NCBI GenBank assembly: GCA_938011445.1
Contig: CALLUH010000102.1
Span: forward strand, 1-35,992
DNA length: 35,992 bases
Direction of reading: 5' to 3'
Source of the DNA: an uncultured Hyphomonadaceae bacterium
GTDB taxonomy: Bacteria; Pseudomonadota; Alphaproteobacteria; Caulobacterales; Hyphomonadaceae
The translations under genes were made by a program, and so were the position numbers. This document shows, in pieces, positions 20,543 to 28,720 of this stretch. The first letter of the stretch is position 1, and each line of letters begins with the position of its first letter. The notes below the pieces were generated by a model. It was not told where the DNA came from. It saw only the letters and a list, made by a program, of their open reading frames with translations, and ran no database searches.

Positions 20543-20743
20543 ATGAGAACTATGAGCCCGCGTGTCAATGACAATGCGACTGCCCCTTCGGCTAACCCGA
20601 TTGTGGTTAAGGTTGGACTCCAAATGGCGAGAGAGATGGACTTACACACCCGACCCGTCTCGATCACCACACCTGACAAGCCGATAGGCAAACGCCCCTT
20701 ATTAGAGCGTCGTCGCAATCGTTGGTCTCGCAGGTCTTCATAG
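20543..20743 (+). CDS. Possible small hypothetical protein (start at 20543 or 20552)
   Basis: Open frame of about 64-67 codons, MSPRVNDNATAPSANPIVVKVGLQ..., with aagga 5' of the ATG at 20552; no homology recognised. Confidence 0.35.
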   Translation: MRTMSPRVNDNATAPSANPIVVKVGLQMAREMDLHTRPVSITTPDKPIGKRPLLERRRNRWSRRSS

Positions 20744-20837
20744 GCAGGGGCCGGGTCGTGGCGATCTCCATATCAAGGCGACCCGGTCACTGTTGAAAAC
20801 TCATCAAAACATCCCTCAAAGCAAAAGGAAACTCATC

Positions 20838-21149
20838 ATGAAAAGCACACTCCTCCCTCTGATCGCATTCGTTGGTCTTGCAATCGCCCCCGCCGCTTCA
20901 GCCTCGGACAAGTTTGAAATAGATTTTGAATATTCGCCCGTTGAAGTGTCCACCGAATATGGCGCCAAGCAGGTCTATGCCGAACTCGAAGCAGAAATAA
21001 CCAAGCAATGCACACCAAACGTCCGACCAATCGAGCGTCTCCGGCGTGATCGCGAAATCCGGGCCTGTATCGACGAGGCTATCGGTACAGCCGTGGCACA
21101 AATCAATCAGCCAGAAGTGTCCAAGGTCCACAAAGCCAAACGCGGTTAA
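20838..21149 (+). CDS. UrcA family protein (secreted)
   Basis: Signal peptide MKSTLLPLIAFVGLAIAPAASA; UrcA-type ITKQC...RDREIRACIDEAIGTAVAQIN with paired cysteines; aaaaggaa RBS. ORF-track start at 20793 judged too early. Confidence 0.82.
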   Translation: MKSTLLPLIAFVGLAIAPAASASDKFEIDFEYSPVEVSTEYGAKQVYAELEAEITKQCTPNVRPIERLRRDREIRACIDEAIGTAVAQINQPEVSKVHKAKRG

Positions 21150-21175
21150 TCAGCTCGCCGGACACCCAAAGCTGT

Positions 21176-21210
21176 AAAGCCGTTCTGTTCCCTTGCAGAA
21201 CGGCTTTTCT
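21176..21210 (+). terminator. Rho-independent terminator downstream of the UrcA gene
   Basis: Perfect 12-bp stem AAAGCCGTTCTG (21176-21187) / CAGAACGGCTTT (21196-21207) followed by T-rich tail TTCTT; may serve both convergent genes. Confidence 0.85.
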
Positions 21211-21226
21211 TCGCGCGCGGGCCCTA

Positions 21227-21757
21227 TCAGAAACTGTCCGATCGCCGCAGAGGCTTGGCCGTCAGAAAGTCTACCAGACGGTAGCTCCCGCTCTGGGACG
21301 CCACATTCTCATCCGCCTCAAACACCGCAACCGCACATGTCGGCATCTTGGCTTCCAGCGTCCTGAGGCCCTCAAAGTCGCTATCAGGATGCGCCTCGGC
21401 CAATTGGTGCCCAAATTCTTGAACCCCCGGATTATGACCGATGACCAGCAGGCTGTCAGTCGTCTCTAATTCCTCAAGCACGATGCTGGCCAATGTATCG
21501 CGTGGGCACAGATACAACGCCTCCAGAACCTGATGCTCAATACCTGACATCTGCTCGGACATCGCCTTCCACGTCTCGCGTGTGCGCCGGGCTGTTGATA
21601 ACAAAACCCGCTCTGGCAGCCAATCACGGGCGACAAGCACTTCCGCCATCAATCTCGCATCAGCCCAGCCGCGCGCCACCAGAGCACGCCCTTCATCATC
21701 AGTGCCCTGATACCAGTTTTCCGTTTTGGCGTGGCGCATGAGGAGGAGACGTTTCAT
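21227..21757 (-). CDS. SixA-like histidine phosphatase
   Basis: 176 aa; MKRLLLMRHAKTENW RHG motif; LLVIGHNPGVQEFGHQLA. Confidence 0.9.
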   Translation of the reverse strand: MKRLLLMRHAKTENWYQGTDDEGRALVARGWADARLMAEVLVARDWLPERVLLSTARRTRETWKAMSEQMSGIEHQVLEALYLCPRDTLASIVLEELETTDSLLVIGHNPGVQEFGHQLAEAHPDSDFEGLRTLEAKMPTCAVAVFEADENVASQSGSYRLVDFLTAKPLRRSDSF

Positions 21758-21867
21758 TGGCTTAGAAAAACTTATCCGAAAGTTGAGGCCATCAAGGCTT
21801 GAGACATAGCCTGTAAAGGGCCAATTCGAATGGTAAGATCAAGCCCGATCAACCATGGAGTTGTATT

Positions 21868-22506
21868 ATGACCTTATTACTTGGCGATGTCGCCCCCGAT
21901 TTTGCTGCCGAGACGACGCAAGGCCCCATCGAGTTTCACGCCTGGGCCGCAGATCAGTGGGTAGTCTTGTTCTCGCATCCAGCCGACTATACGCCCGTTT
22001 GCACAACAGAGCTTGGCTATACTGCCAAGTTGAAAGACGCTTTTACCGAGCGCAATGCAAAAGCGATTGCCATCTCGGTTGATAGTCTTGAAAGCCATCA
22101 GGGCTGGGTGGGCGATATTGAAGAGACACAAGGAACAGCAGTAAATTTCCCATTGATCGCAGACGAAGACGGCAAGGTCGCAACGCTTTACAATATGATC
22201 CACCCAAATTCGAACGCGAAGCTAACCGTTCGTGCCGTTTATGTAATCGACCCCAATAAGAAAATCCGCGCCAGCATTCTCTATCCCCCAAGCACGGGCC
22301 GGAACTTCGACGAAATCGTCCGCTTGCTCGACAGCTTACAATTGGCCGATAGCCATCAGGTTGCAACGCCGGTGAATTGGACCGATGGCGACGATGTAAT
22401 CGTCTTGCCAAGCGTTACCGATCCCGATGAAATTGCCCGGCTGTTTCCCCAAGGGGTAAAGGTGATCAAACCCTATTTGCGCACAACACCGCAGCCAAAC
22501 AAATAA
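21868..22506 (+). CDS. Peroxiredoxin (1-Cys, Prx6-like)
   Basis: 212 aa; FSHPADYTPVCTTELGYTAKL; LYPPSTGRNFDEIVRLLDSLQ; only one Cys seen in the translation. Confidence 0.93.
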   Translation: MTLLLGDVAPDFAAETTQGPIEFHAWAADQWVVLFSHPADYTPVCTTELGYTAKLKDAFTERNAKAIAISVDSLESHQGWVGDIEETQGTAVNFPLIADEDGKVATLYNMIHPNSNAKLTVRAVYVIDPNKKIRASILYPPSTGRNFDEIVRLLDSLQLADSHQVATPVNWTDGDDVIVLPSVTDPDEIARLFPQGVKVIKPYLRTTPQPNK

Positions 22507-22653
22507 CAAGTCAAAGCCCATCTGCGAAAAATGGGAGTCCGTTTCGTCGCCGAGATACGCGGAAAAACCAAAGCTGAAGCACGTTTGAAACGGATATATA
22601 AGAACGTGTCCTAAGCGTCCCCTGCCGCGAACAAGGCGGCGTGTCGGGGCATC

Positions 22654-22686
22654 CGGTTTTAGAACTTGTCCCGGGTTCTAAAACCG
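22654..22686 (-). repeat. 12-bp perfect inverted repeat spanning the stop codon of the 22659-24221 CDS
   Basis: CGGTTTTAGAAC (22654-22665) / GTTCTAAAACCG (22675-22686), 9-nt loop; stop TAA lies in the stem. Confidence 0.85.
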
Positions 22687-24221
22687 CCACCCCCCCGTCT
22701 TGGCCTGTTCGAACGTGTCCGCCGACCCGAACGCCGCTTGGGCGAGCGGCCTCCTCGGCCTGAGCCAGCACCAAAGTCGCCAATATCAAACCCGCCGCCT
22801 CCGCTACGCATAGCTTCGCGGGCAATCTCCCAAGCCACATCACCGAGCACTTGTTCAAAGCCCTTTGAGCGCCTGCGATAATGTCTGCTGCGGTGCGTTC
22901 CCGAACGCCGCCGCTCACGCTTTTGTAGCCCCCTGGCCAAGCGCTTCATAACTTTCTCGACGCTCCGGTCCCCGCCAAGTAAATCGTCAACCGCCTCGTC
23001 AAGAGCAGCCGCATGAAACGCGACATGAGCACTATCAAAACCGGCTTTCTTAAATTTGGACCGCAGGTTTTCGAGCTTTTTCAGCTCCCAGCGGCGGCGC
23101 TCCGGCAAGACACCGTTCTCACTGGCGGAGAGGTCGATCTGCATTTCCTCTGCCCTTAACTTTACCAGCTTATCGACCTGCTCATCATCATCGCGTGTGC
23201 TGGTCTGGGCTGCCAGAACGCGCAAATCAGGAAAGCTGGCCTTGCGCAATTCCTGCTCGATCACGCGGCGAGCCTCACTGGCTGGCCCAGTACGCGCCTG
23301 CAAGGCGTCCTGATGCGCACGAGCCTTGGCAAGATGGGCCGTTTCGGACTGTTCAATCTTGCGATCAAGCACTTCCAGCGCCTCGCGTTCAGCTTCGGCA
23401 TTGTCCCGCAAAGCCGCTGCGCCGCCAGCTTCAAGCGATTTGGCTTCGGCGCCAGCCAAGGCTTCCAGTGCGTTCGATTCGAGAACGGCAACCCGCTCGA
23501 CATGTTCGGCCAGCCGGTCAGGCAGTTCGACGAGCCGTGCATAATTCAAGTGCGCCTTGTCATACCCGCATAGACCCGCCACCCAGCCATCGAGAAACCG
23601 GACAAATGGGCCGGCCTGATAGTCAGGGGTGCGAAACTGCCTGTCCCACAAATATGAAAACAGCGCGTCCTCATCATATGGCGCGCCTTTCTCTTCCCTG
23701 TCCGCACGCGCAAGCTCAAGCTTCTGCGCGGCGCGGTCCTGAACCAGTCGTGCCCGTTCAGCCGCATCCATAAGCTTTATATAATCAGGATCGTCTGCGA
23801 GCGCTTCAAGAATCTCTCTGCTTTTGTCCTGCCAAAGCTGAACACGCTCGTCGAGTGTCTGCGCTTGCGCCTCACGGTCCGCTTCGAGCCCTGCAATTTC
23901 CCCCGCCAGAGTGTCGAGCCGCGCCGTTTCACGTTCGACAAATTGCGCGTGCTGTTTCATCAGCTTGGCAGCTTTTTTGTCGAGGTCATGCAGGTTAGCG
24001 CCGTCACGCTGTTTGCGTAGCAAATCAATGCGCACATCAGCCATGGCGCGATAGGCCTCTAATTGTTCTTGTTGCACTTGTGCACTTCGCCGTGCCTGCA
24101 TATCCACCGTTTCAAGCGCCGAAGTAAGTGCACGACGGGCATCCGCGATCACCATATCTACAATATGCAAAGCATCGCGCCCATTAACGAGGCCAGAAGA
24201 AGATCGGTGCCGTTTTACCAT
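22659..24221 (-). CDS. Hypothetical coiled-coil protein with Arg/Gly-rich C-terminal tail
   Basis: 520 aa; long charged Ala/Glu-rich helical regions; tail GGGGFDIGDFGAGSGRGGRSPKRRSGRRTRSNRPRRGGGGFRTRDKF; ATG overlaps the stop of the upstream gene. Confidence 0.82.
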   Translation of the reverse strand: MVKRHRSSSGLVNGRDALHIVDMVIADARRALTSALETVDMQARRSAQVQQEQLEAYRAMADVRIDLLRKQRDGANLHDLDKKAAKLMKQHAQFVERETARLDTLAGEIAGLEADREAQAQTLDERVQLWQDKSREILEALADDPDYIKLMDAAERARLVQDRAAQKLELARADREEKGAPYDEDALFSYLWDRQFRTPDYQAGPFVRFLDGWVAGLCGYDKAHLNYARLVELPDRLAEHVERVAVLESNALEALAGAEAKSLEAGGAAALRDNAEAEREALEVLDRKIEQSETAHLAKARAHQDALQARTGPASEARRVIEQELRKASFPDLRVLAAQTSTRDDDEQVDKLVKLRAEEMQIDLSASENGVLPERRRWELKKLENLRSKFKKAGFDSAHVAFHAAALDEAVDDLLGGDRSVEKVMKRLARGLQKRERRRSGTHRSRHYRRRSKGFEQVLGDVAWEIAREAMRSGGGGFDIGDFGAGSGRGGRSPKRRSGRRTRSNRPRRGGGGFRTRDKF

Positions 24222-25159
24222 TCCAGTATCGCTCCGCCAGGCGTCGGCACCTGATATTCAGGCACCAGCACGCCGCGTGCTTTGGTTCCGATAATATCAT
24301 GCTGGATAATCTGATCATCGCTCTTGTCGGCAAGTATGCGATTGAAAGTCGCCTGGTCAACGCGCTGGGCCCAACGCTTGACGCGGGCACGGGTGTTCTC
24401 CTCCTCACTTTCGACGAAAACGTCCAGCACATCACCCGACGAGGTGACCGCCTCCACGATCAGATAATAGTTTCGCGCCAAGGGGGCGTCATCCGGCACC
24501 CGCGTGAAGCCGCTATCAGCACCACCGCGATAGCGTATCCGCACATCATAAATGGCTGACAAATCATCATACAAGGCTGACAATGCAGCAAGGTTTCCTT
24601 CAGCAGCTCTCACCTGACGGCGCTCGATAGCGGCCAAGCCATCCTGATAATAACCCTCGGCAATCCCGCCTACCCGCTCGGAGATAGCGAGGTCTTGAAC
24701 CCGATCCCGCATGGCACCTAGCTCAGTAGGCAATGTCACGTTCAGCGCCTGTTCAAGCCGAGCCTCCTCTGCGCGCTTGGGACCGGCAACCCCGAACTGG
24801 TAGACACCAAACCCGGCCAACAGCGCAATCAGTGCGCCCGTAACTTGCCGCCACCAACGCTCGCGCGAGACATAAAGCTTTGCAAGCCGAACGGGGAAGC
24901 CGCCCTTAGGGGGGTCATAGAGGAACCGTCGCTCCTCAAGCGCCTTTACGCCATCTTCGAGAATATGATCGGGCACCTCGATGCCTTGGGCGGTATATAT
25001 TTCCCGCAATCGCTTAATCAGATCAGCTTTGCGCGTCTCGGAGTCCAGCTCTGCACCAACCAATTGCTCGCGATGGCGCAGCGTGTCTACCACATCCATA
25101 GCGAGCATTACCTCGTCGAGCGTTTCCGGCGTTGGGTTAGATGGAGTTTCTTCGCTCAC
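24215..25159 (-). CDS. DUF6384-like membrane protein
   Basis: 314 aa; LDEVMLAMDVVDTLRHREQLV...LIKRLREIYTAQGIEVPDHILEDGVKALEERRFLYDPPKGG, single central TM (VTGALIALLAGFGVYQF); GTG start overlapping the upstream TGA. Confidence 0.75.
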   Translation of the reverse strand: MSEETPSNPTPETLDEVMLAMDVVDTLRHREQLVGAELDSETRKADLIKRLREIYTAQGIEVPDHILEDGVKALEERRFLYDPPKGGFPVRLAKLYVSRERWWRQVTGALIALLAGFGVYQFGVAGPKRAEEARLEQALNVTLPTELGAMRDRVQDLAISERVGGIAEGYYQDGLAAIERRQVRAAEGNLAALSALYDDLSAIYDVRIRYRGGADSGFTRVPDDAPLARNYYLIVEAVTSSGDVLDVFVESEEENTRARVKRWAQRVDQATFNRILADKSDDQIIQHDIIGTKARGVLVPEYQVPTPGGAILEW

Positions 25160-26352
25160 GAATCAGACGGTATCAGCGCGACCGCCGCTCCTTCTTGCAC
25201 GAGCCGGGTCAAGCGACGTTTGCCGTCCTCCACCGCATCGCGGATCTCTGCCGAGTTCTTTGTCGCCATCTGGCGCATTTCCACGATAATGCCTTGACTG
25301 CGCTCTTGATAAGATACGACGGAGTCCACCAGCATTTTTACCGAGGCCGCAGAAACGGTTGGCCCATAGCCCGCGCGTGTCGCCGCCTCCTGCACTTGTC
25401 CACCAATCTCGGCCAGCGTTTCGAGGCTCTGATCGACACCCCTTTTCATCGCCTCAAGCGCCTGGGTGCTTTCGTGCAGACCATGCATTCCGGTAAACGT
25501 TGCCGTAAGCGCAGTGAGGACAATCTCATTGGTTCCAAAAAAGCTTATGGACTGCGCGTAAATCCGCTCCTTGGCATTCGTCGTCTGGACAAGCCGTGCC
25601 ATGATAACTTCTGACGTATTGTAGCCAATCGTCAAATTATCGGAGAGGTCTTTTGCAATCTGATAGCGTTTCTCTTCTGCTTGCAGCATGCGCAATTGCT
25701 CATCACGTTTAAGCTCAAGCATTGCACGCTCGGCAGCATCATCGCCCGAATAGGCCTCCACCGCCGCCACAGCGCCACCAACCGCCTCACGCGCACCGTT
25801 CAGCCTCTCCTCTGCCGTCTTGAGCACATCGAGCGCCAACACTTCGGATTGCTTCAGCGCGCCTCGAAAATCGAGATAGGCTTCCAGAATGGTGCGCTCG
25901 CGCTCGATTTGATTGGCCGTCTCGCTTTGAACTTCGAGATAGAGATCTTTAATTTTACCGAACCGGCTTGCTATGTCGCCGCGGGTCATCTTCATCCAGA
26001 CATTCGATGCACGTTCCATGGTTGAAATCTTGCCATCAGCATATTGGTCAACAAGCGACTTGCTATCGTCACGAATGGAATTGAACGCTGTGGAGATCCC
26101 GTCATACCGTTCGCCAGTTTTCATGCCGGAGACATTTTCGCGAACCACATCATTAAAGGTGGACGACTGATCGAGCGTTCTTGCAATGGCTGTCACTTTG
26201 TCCGCATCAAGTTCGGATATCTGGTTGAGCAGAGCAACAATCGGCGCCGGATCGCCCGCCTTATCAGGCACGAGGCCAAGCTTGCGTAGCCCGCCCATTG
26301 CCCGATCCAGATATTGCAGTGCGCTCGGGCTCGATATTGCTAATTCAGTCAT
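25156..26352 (-). CDS. TelA-like (toxic anion resistance) helical protein
   Basis: MTELAISSPSALQYLDRAMGGLRKLG...; all-helical, layout resembles TelA/YaaN (ANQIERERTILEAYLDFRGALKQSEVLALDVL; MARLVQTTNAKERIYAQSISFFGTNEIVLTAL). Start revised to the ATG at 26352 from 26517. Confidence 0.65.
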   Translation of the reverse strand: MTELAISSPSALQYLDRAMGGLRKLGLVPDKAGDPAPIVALLNQISELDADKVTAIARTLDQSSTFNDVVRENVSGMKTGERYDGISTAFNSIRDDSKSLVDQYADGKISTMERASNVWMKMTRGDIASRFGKIKDLYLEVQSETANQIERERTILEAYLDFRGALKQSEVLALDVLKTAEERLNGAREAVGGAVAAVEAYSGDDAAERAMLELKRDEQLRMLQAEEKRYQIAKDLSDNLTIGYNTSEVIMARLVQTTNAKERIYAQSISFFGTNEIVLTALTATFTGMHGLHESTQALEAMKRGVDQSLETLAEIGGQVQEAATRAGYGPTVSAASVKMLVDSVVSYQERSQGIIVEMRQMATKNSAEIRDAVEDGKRRLTRLVQEGAAVALIPSDS

Positions 26353-26481
26353 ATGTCCTATCCCCTCGACACGGTGCGAAACACACCGCCTATGATGTAA
26401 AAATAGGGGGTCTCCCCCGCTTGGCGCAAGGCTGAAGTCAAAATTTCCCAAACGGGATGGCCATATTTCCGCCCGGAAATG

Positions 26482-26513
26482 ACAAAAGACCAATGACGTA
26501 CGCCATTGGTCTT
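26482..26513 (-). terminator. Candidate rho-independent terminator downstream of the M48 peptidase gene
   Basis: Perfect 10-bp stem AAGACCAATG (26486-26495) / CATTGGTCTT (26504-26513), 8-nt loop; on the minus strand the stem runs into TTTT. Confidence 0.7.
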
Positions 26514-26540
26514 CCAAAAGTCTTTCGTTCAGGGCGACCG

Positions 26541-27377
26541 CTAGATAACGTCATAGCCCTTGTCATTGATATATTGCCTAAGTTCCGTGGCACGATTGAG
26601 TGGATCAGGATGTGTAGACATGATTTCAGGTGGACGTTTGCCTTCGCTCTGGGCGGCCATCAAATCCCAAAGCCGTGGTGCCTCGCGCACCGAATAGCCC
26701 GCATTGTGCATATAATCGACGCCAAGCTTATCCGCCTCGGTCTCATGGTTCCGGCTATATGGCAGCACCACGCCAAATTGCAGCGCCGCCCCACCCAGCG
26801 CACCCAAAGAAGGACCAAAACCGCGCAGGGATTCTTGTGACGCAAGCGCAACTGATCCAACGCTCAACGCAGTTTGCGATGCGACGCTGACCGAGAGACG
26901 CTCTGCCGCATGCCGCCCCGTGACATGGCCAACTTCATGACCAAGGACAGAAGACAATTGATCATCATTCTCGGTTAGTTCGGTAATGCCGCGAAATACA
27001 CCGACCTTATTACCCGGCATCACAAAGGCATTGACCGTATCGGCATCGAAGACAGCCACTTCCCAATCTTCATCGCCCCGACCCGCACCATTTGCGATCC
27101 GGCTCCAATTCTCGTTCACACGGCCACGCAAGCGGCTGTCGGAAGTCTGTGGAATTTGGGTTTTCATATCCGACCATGCAGCCAGAGACATATTTGCTAT
27201 CTGCCCCTCATTCACGAGTAAAAACTGGCTGCGCCCCGTTTCAGGATTGGTCGTGCACCCACCTATGATCGGAAACACCGTTCCACAAGCCAGACCCGTA
27301 ATAATCGCACGTCTGGAAATATGTATTTCTGGCGCGCCCTCAAGCAAGCCCTCGGGAATGTCAATACGATCTTCCAT
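26541..27377 (-). CDS. M48 family metallopeptidase, probable lipoprotein
   Basis: 278 aa; HEVGHVTGRHAAERLS zinc motif; NHETEADKLGVDYM; lipobox-like IIGGC after SRRAIITGLACGTVFP. Confidence 0.9.
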   Translation of the reverse strand: MEDRIDIPEGLLEGAPEIHISRRAIITGLACGTVFPIIGGCTTNPETGRSQFLLVNEGQIANMSLAAWSDMKTQIPQTSDSRLRGRVNENWSRIANGAGRGDEDWEVAVFDADTVNAFVMPGNKVGVFRGITELTENDDQLSSVLGHEVGHVTGRHAAERLSVSVASQTALSVGSVALASQESLRGFGPSLGALGGAALQFGVVLPYSRNHETEADKLGVDYMHNAGYSVREAPRLWDLMAAQSEGKRPPEIMSTHPDPLNRATELRQYINDKGYDVI

Positions 27378-27550
27378 GCTATGCAGTCCTCCAATTCATT
27401 CAACACTGTCATCATAACCCCAAAATCGGTTTTATCAAAACGATCTAAGAATCAATATGGTAAACCAACCTATTCATATTCGGCTTGAATATGAGCTGAA
27501 CACGCCGTCATGACAACGGCTATGCATATGCCCCAAATCGCTGAAAGCAA

Positions 27551-28717
27551 TTAGGTGTCCAGGCTATCGGGGCGTTCCAAGCGCTCGAGCAGAGCCTCCG
27601 CAGCGCTTTTCTTATCAGTATCAACCGCCTGATCGGACTTTGTATTTGCATCATCCGTTGCGCCGCCATCAATATAGGCCAAACGTCCTTCAAGATAGCG
27701 GTTGCGCCACCGCAAACGCGCTAATTCCTGCTCAATATCAGCAGGCTCCGGCGCGGGCTCCGCAGTGGTTTCCGTCTGGATAATATTAGGAACAGGATCA
27801 GCGGATGTCTCCTCGGGTGTCGGCTCCGTTTCGTCAGGCGCGTTTACGCGATGTTCGGATACACCGTGCTCTTCCATAAAGGCGAGGCGCTGTCGCAGAT
27901 ATTGGGTCTGCCAGACGGCTTTGTCACGCTCGACCGCAATCCTTGCCGCCTCGGCGTCGGGTACGTCGTCGTCCAAAGCCTTATCATCCATCACCTCTTG
28001 CCCAACGAGCACAGCTCCCGCACCAGCGGCCAGACCCGCAGCGCCCGCAACAACACCATGGTCGCGGGCTTTTTCATCAGCCAGGTCCTGTTCCAATACC
28101 GCTATCTGTTCGCGCAACGCCTTGTTATTGGCTTCAAGCGTTTCAACCTGTTCGCTTATATCTTCAACAATAGACGTTTCCGCTTCAGTCTCGGCAATCT
28201 GGGCGGGCTCTGCGACCGAGGTCTCAAGCGTCCGCACGCGGCTCTCAAGATACCGGTTGCGCCATTCAAGTTGAGCATTTCCAGCGTCCACGTCTGCGTC
28301 AAGTTTTGTAACAGGATCCGGGGCATCCTGTCCGCTTGTCGTGATCACGGCTCCTGTTCCGACCACCGCAGCCGAGGCGGCAGCAGCGGCGAGCATTTTC
28401 TTTTCACTGTCCGCCTTGAACGCGACCAATTCTTCGCGTGCGCTGACCAATTCGGCTTCCAACGCGCCAAGTTTGGCGTCTCGCGCCTGTAATTCCTGAT
28501 GGATTTGCCCATCATTCCCTTGTTTGCGCTGGGCCGCATATAGGCTATCAAGCTCCGCGCGAACCTGATCAAGCTCTGTCAACGCAATATTACGCTCAAC
28601 GATTGCTCGACGGGCACCGCCGCTCACACGGATGCCGCGGAAGGCCCAACCAAGAATGAGGCCAAAGAGGGCCGCCAGTCCGATAAAGATCCAGATGTGG
28701 GTAACAAGCCAGACCAT
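27551..28717 (-). CDS. Membrane-anchored coiled-coil protein with internal W-x3-YL-x2-R repeats
   Basis: 388 aa; N-terminal TM (VWLVTHIWIFIGLAALFGLILGWAF); three copies of a WxxxYLxxR motif; starts 4 nt after the OmpA-family stop. Confidence 0.85.
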   Translation of the reverse strand: MVWLVTHIWIFIGLAALFGLILGWAFRGIRVSGGARRAIVERNIALTELDQVRAELDSLYAAQRKQGNDGQIHQELQARDAKLGALEAELVSAREELVAFKADSEKKMLAAAAASAAVVGTGAVITTSGQDAPDPVTKLDADVDAGNAQLEWRNRYLESRVRTLETSVAEPAQIAETEAETSIVEDISEQVETLEANNKALREQIAVLEQDLADEKARDHGVVAGAAGLAAGAGAVLVGQEVMDDKALDDDVPDAEAARIAVERDKAVWQTQYLRQRLAFMEEHGVSEHRVNAPDETEPTPEETSADPVPNIIQTETTAEPAPEPADIEQELARLRWRNRYLEGRLAYIDGGATDDANTKSDQAVDTDKKSAAEALLERLERPDSLDT

Positions 28718-28720
28718 GTC

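Noticed and set aside
20310-20546. 78-aa plus-strand ORF through the AT-rich tract
   Set aside because: Composition changes abruptly along the frame and reads through AT-rich DNA; no convincing coding signal
20383-20718. 111-aa minus-strand ORF across the AT-rich island
   Set aside because: No RBS or family support; covers the AT tract and inverted repeat, probably chance
23195-23773. 192-aa plus-strand ORF opposite the coiled-coil gene
   Set aside because: Low-complexity antisense translation; the minus-strand frame has operon overlap support
27425-27444. ATCGgTTTTatcAAAACGAT as a terminator between the coiled-coil and M48 genes
   Set aside because: AU-rich stem with a bulge and tiny loop; too weak to call from sequence alone
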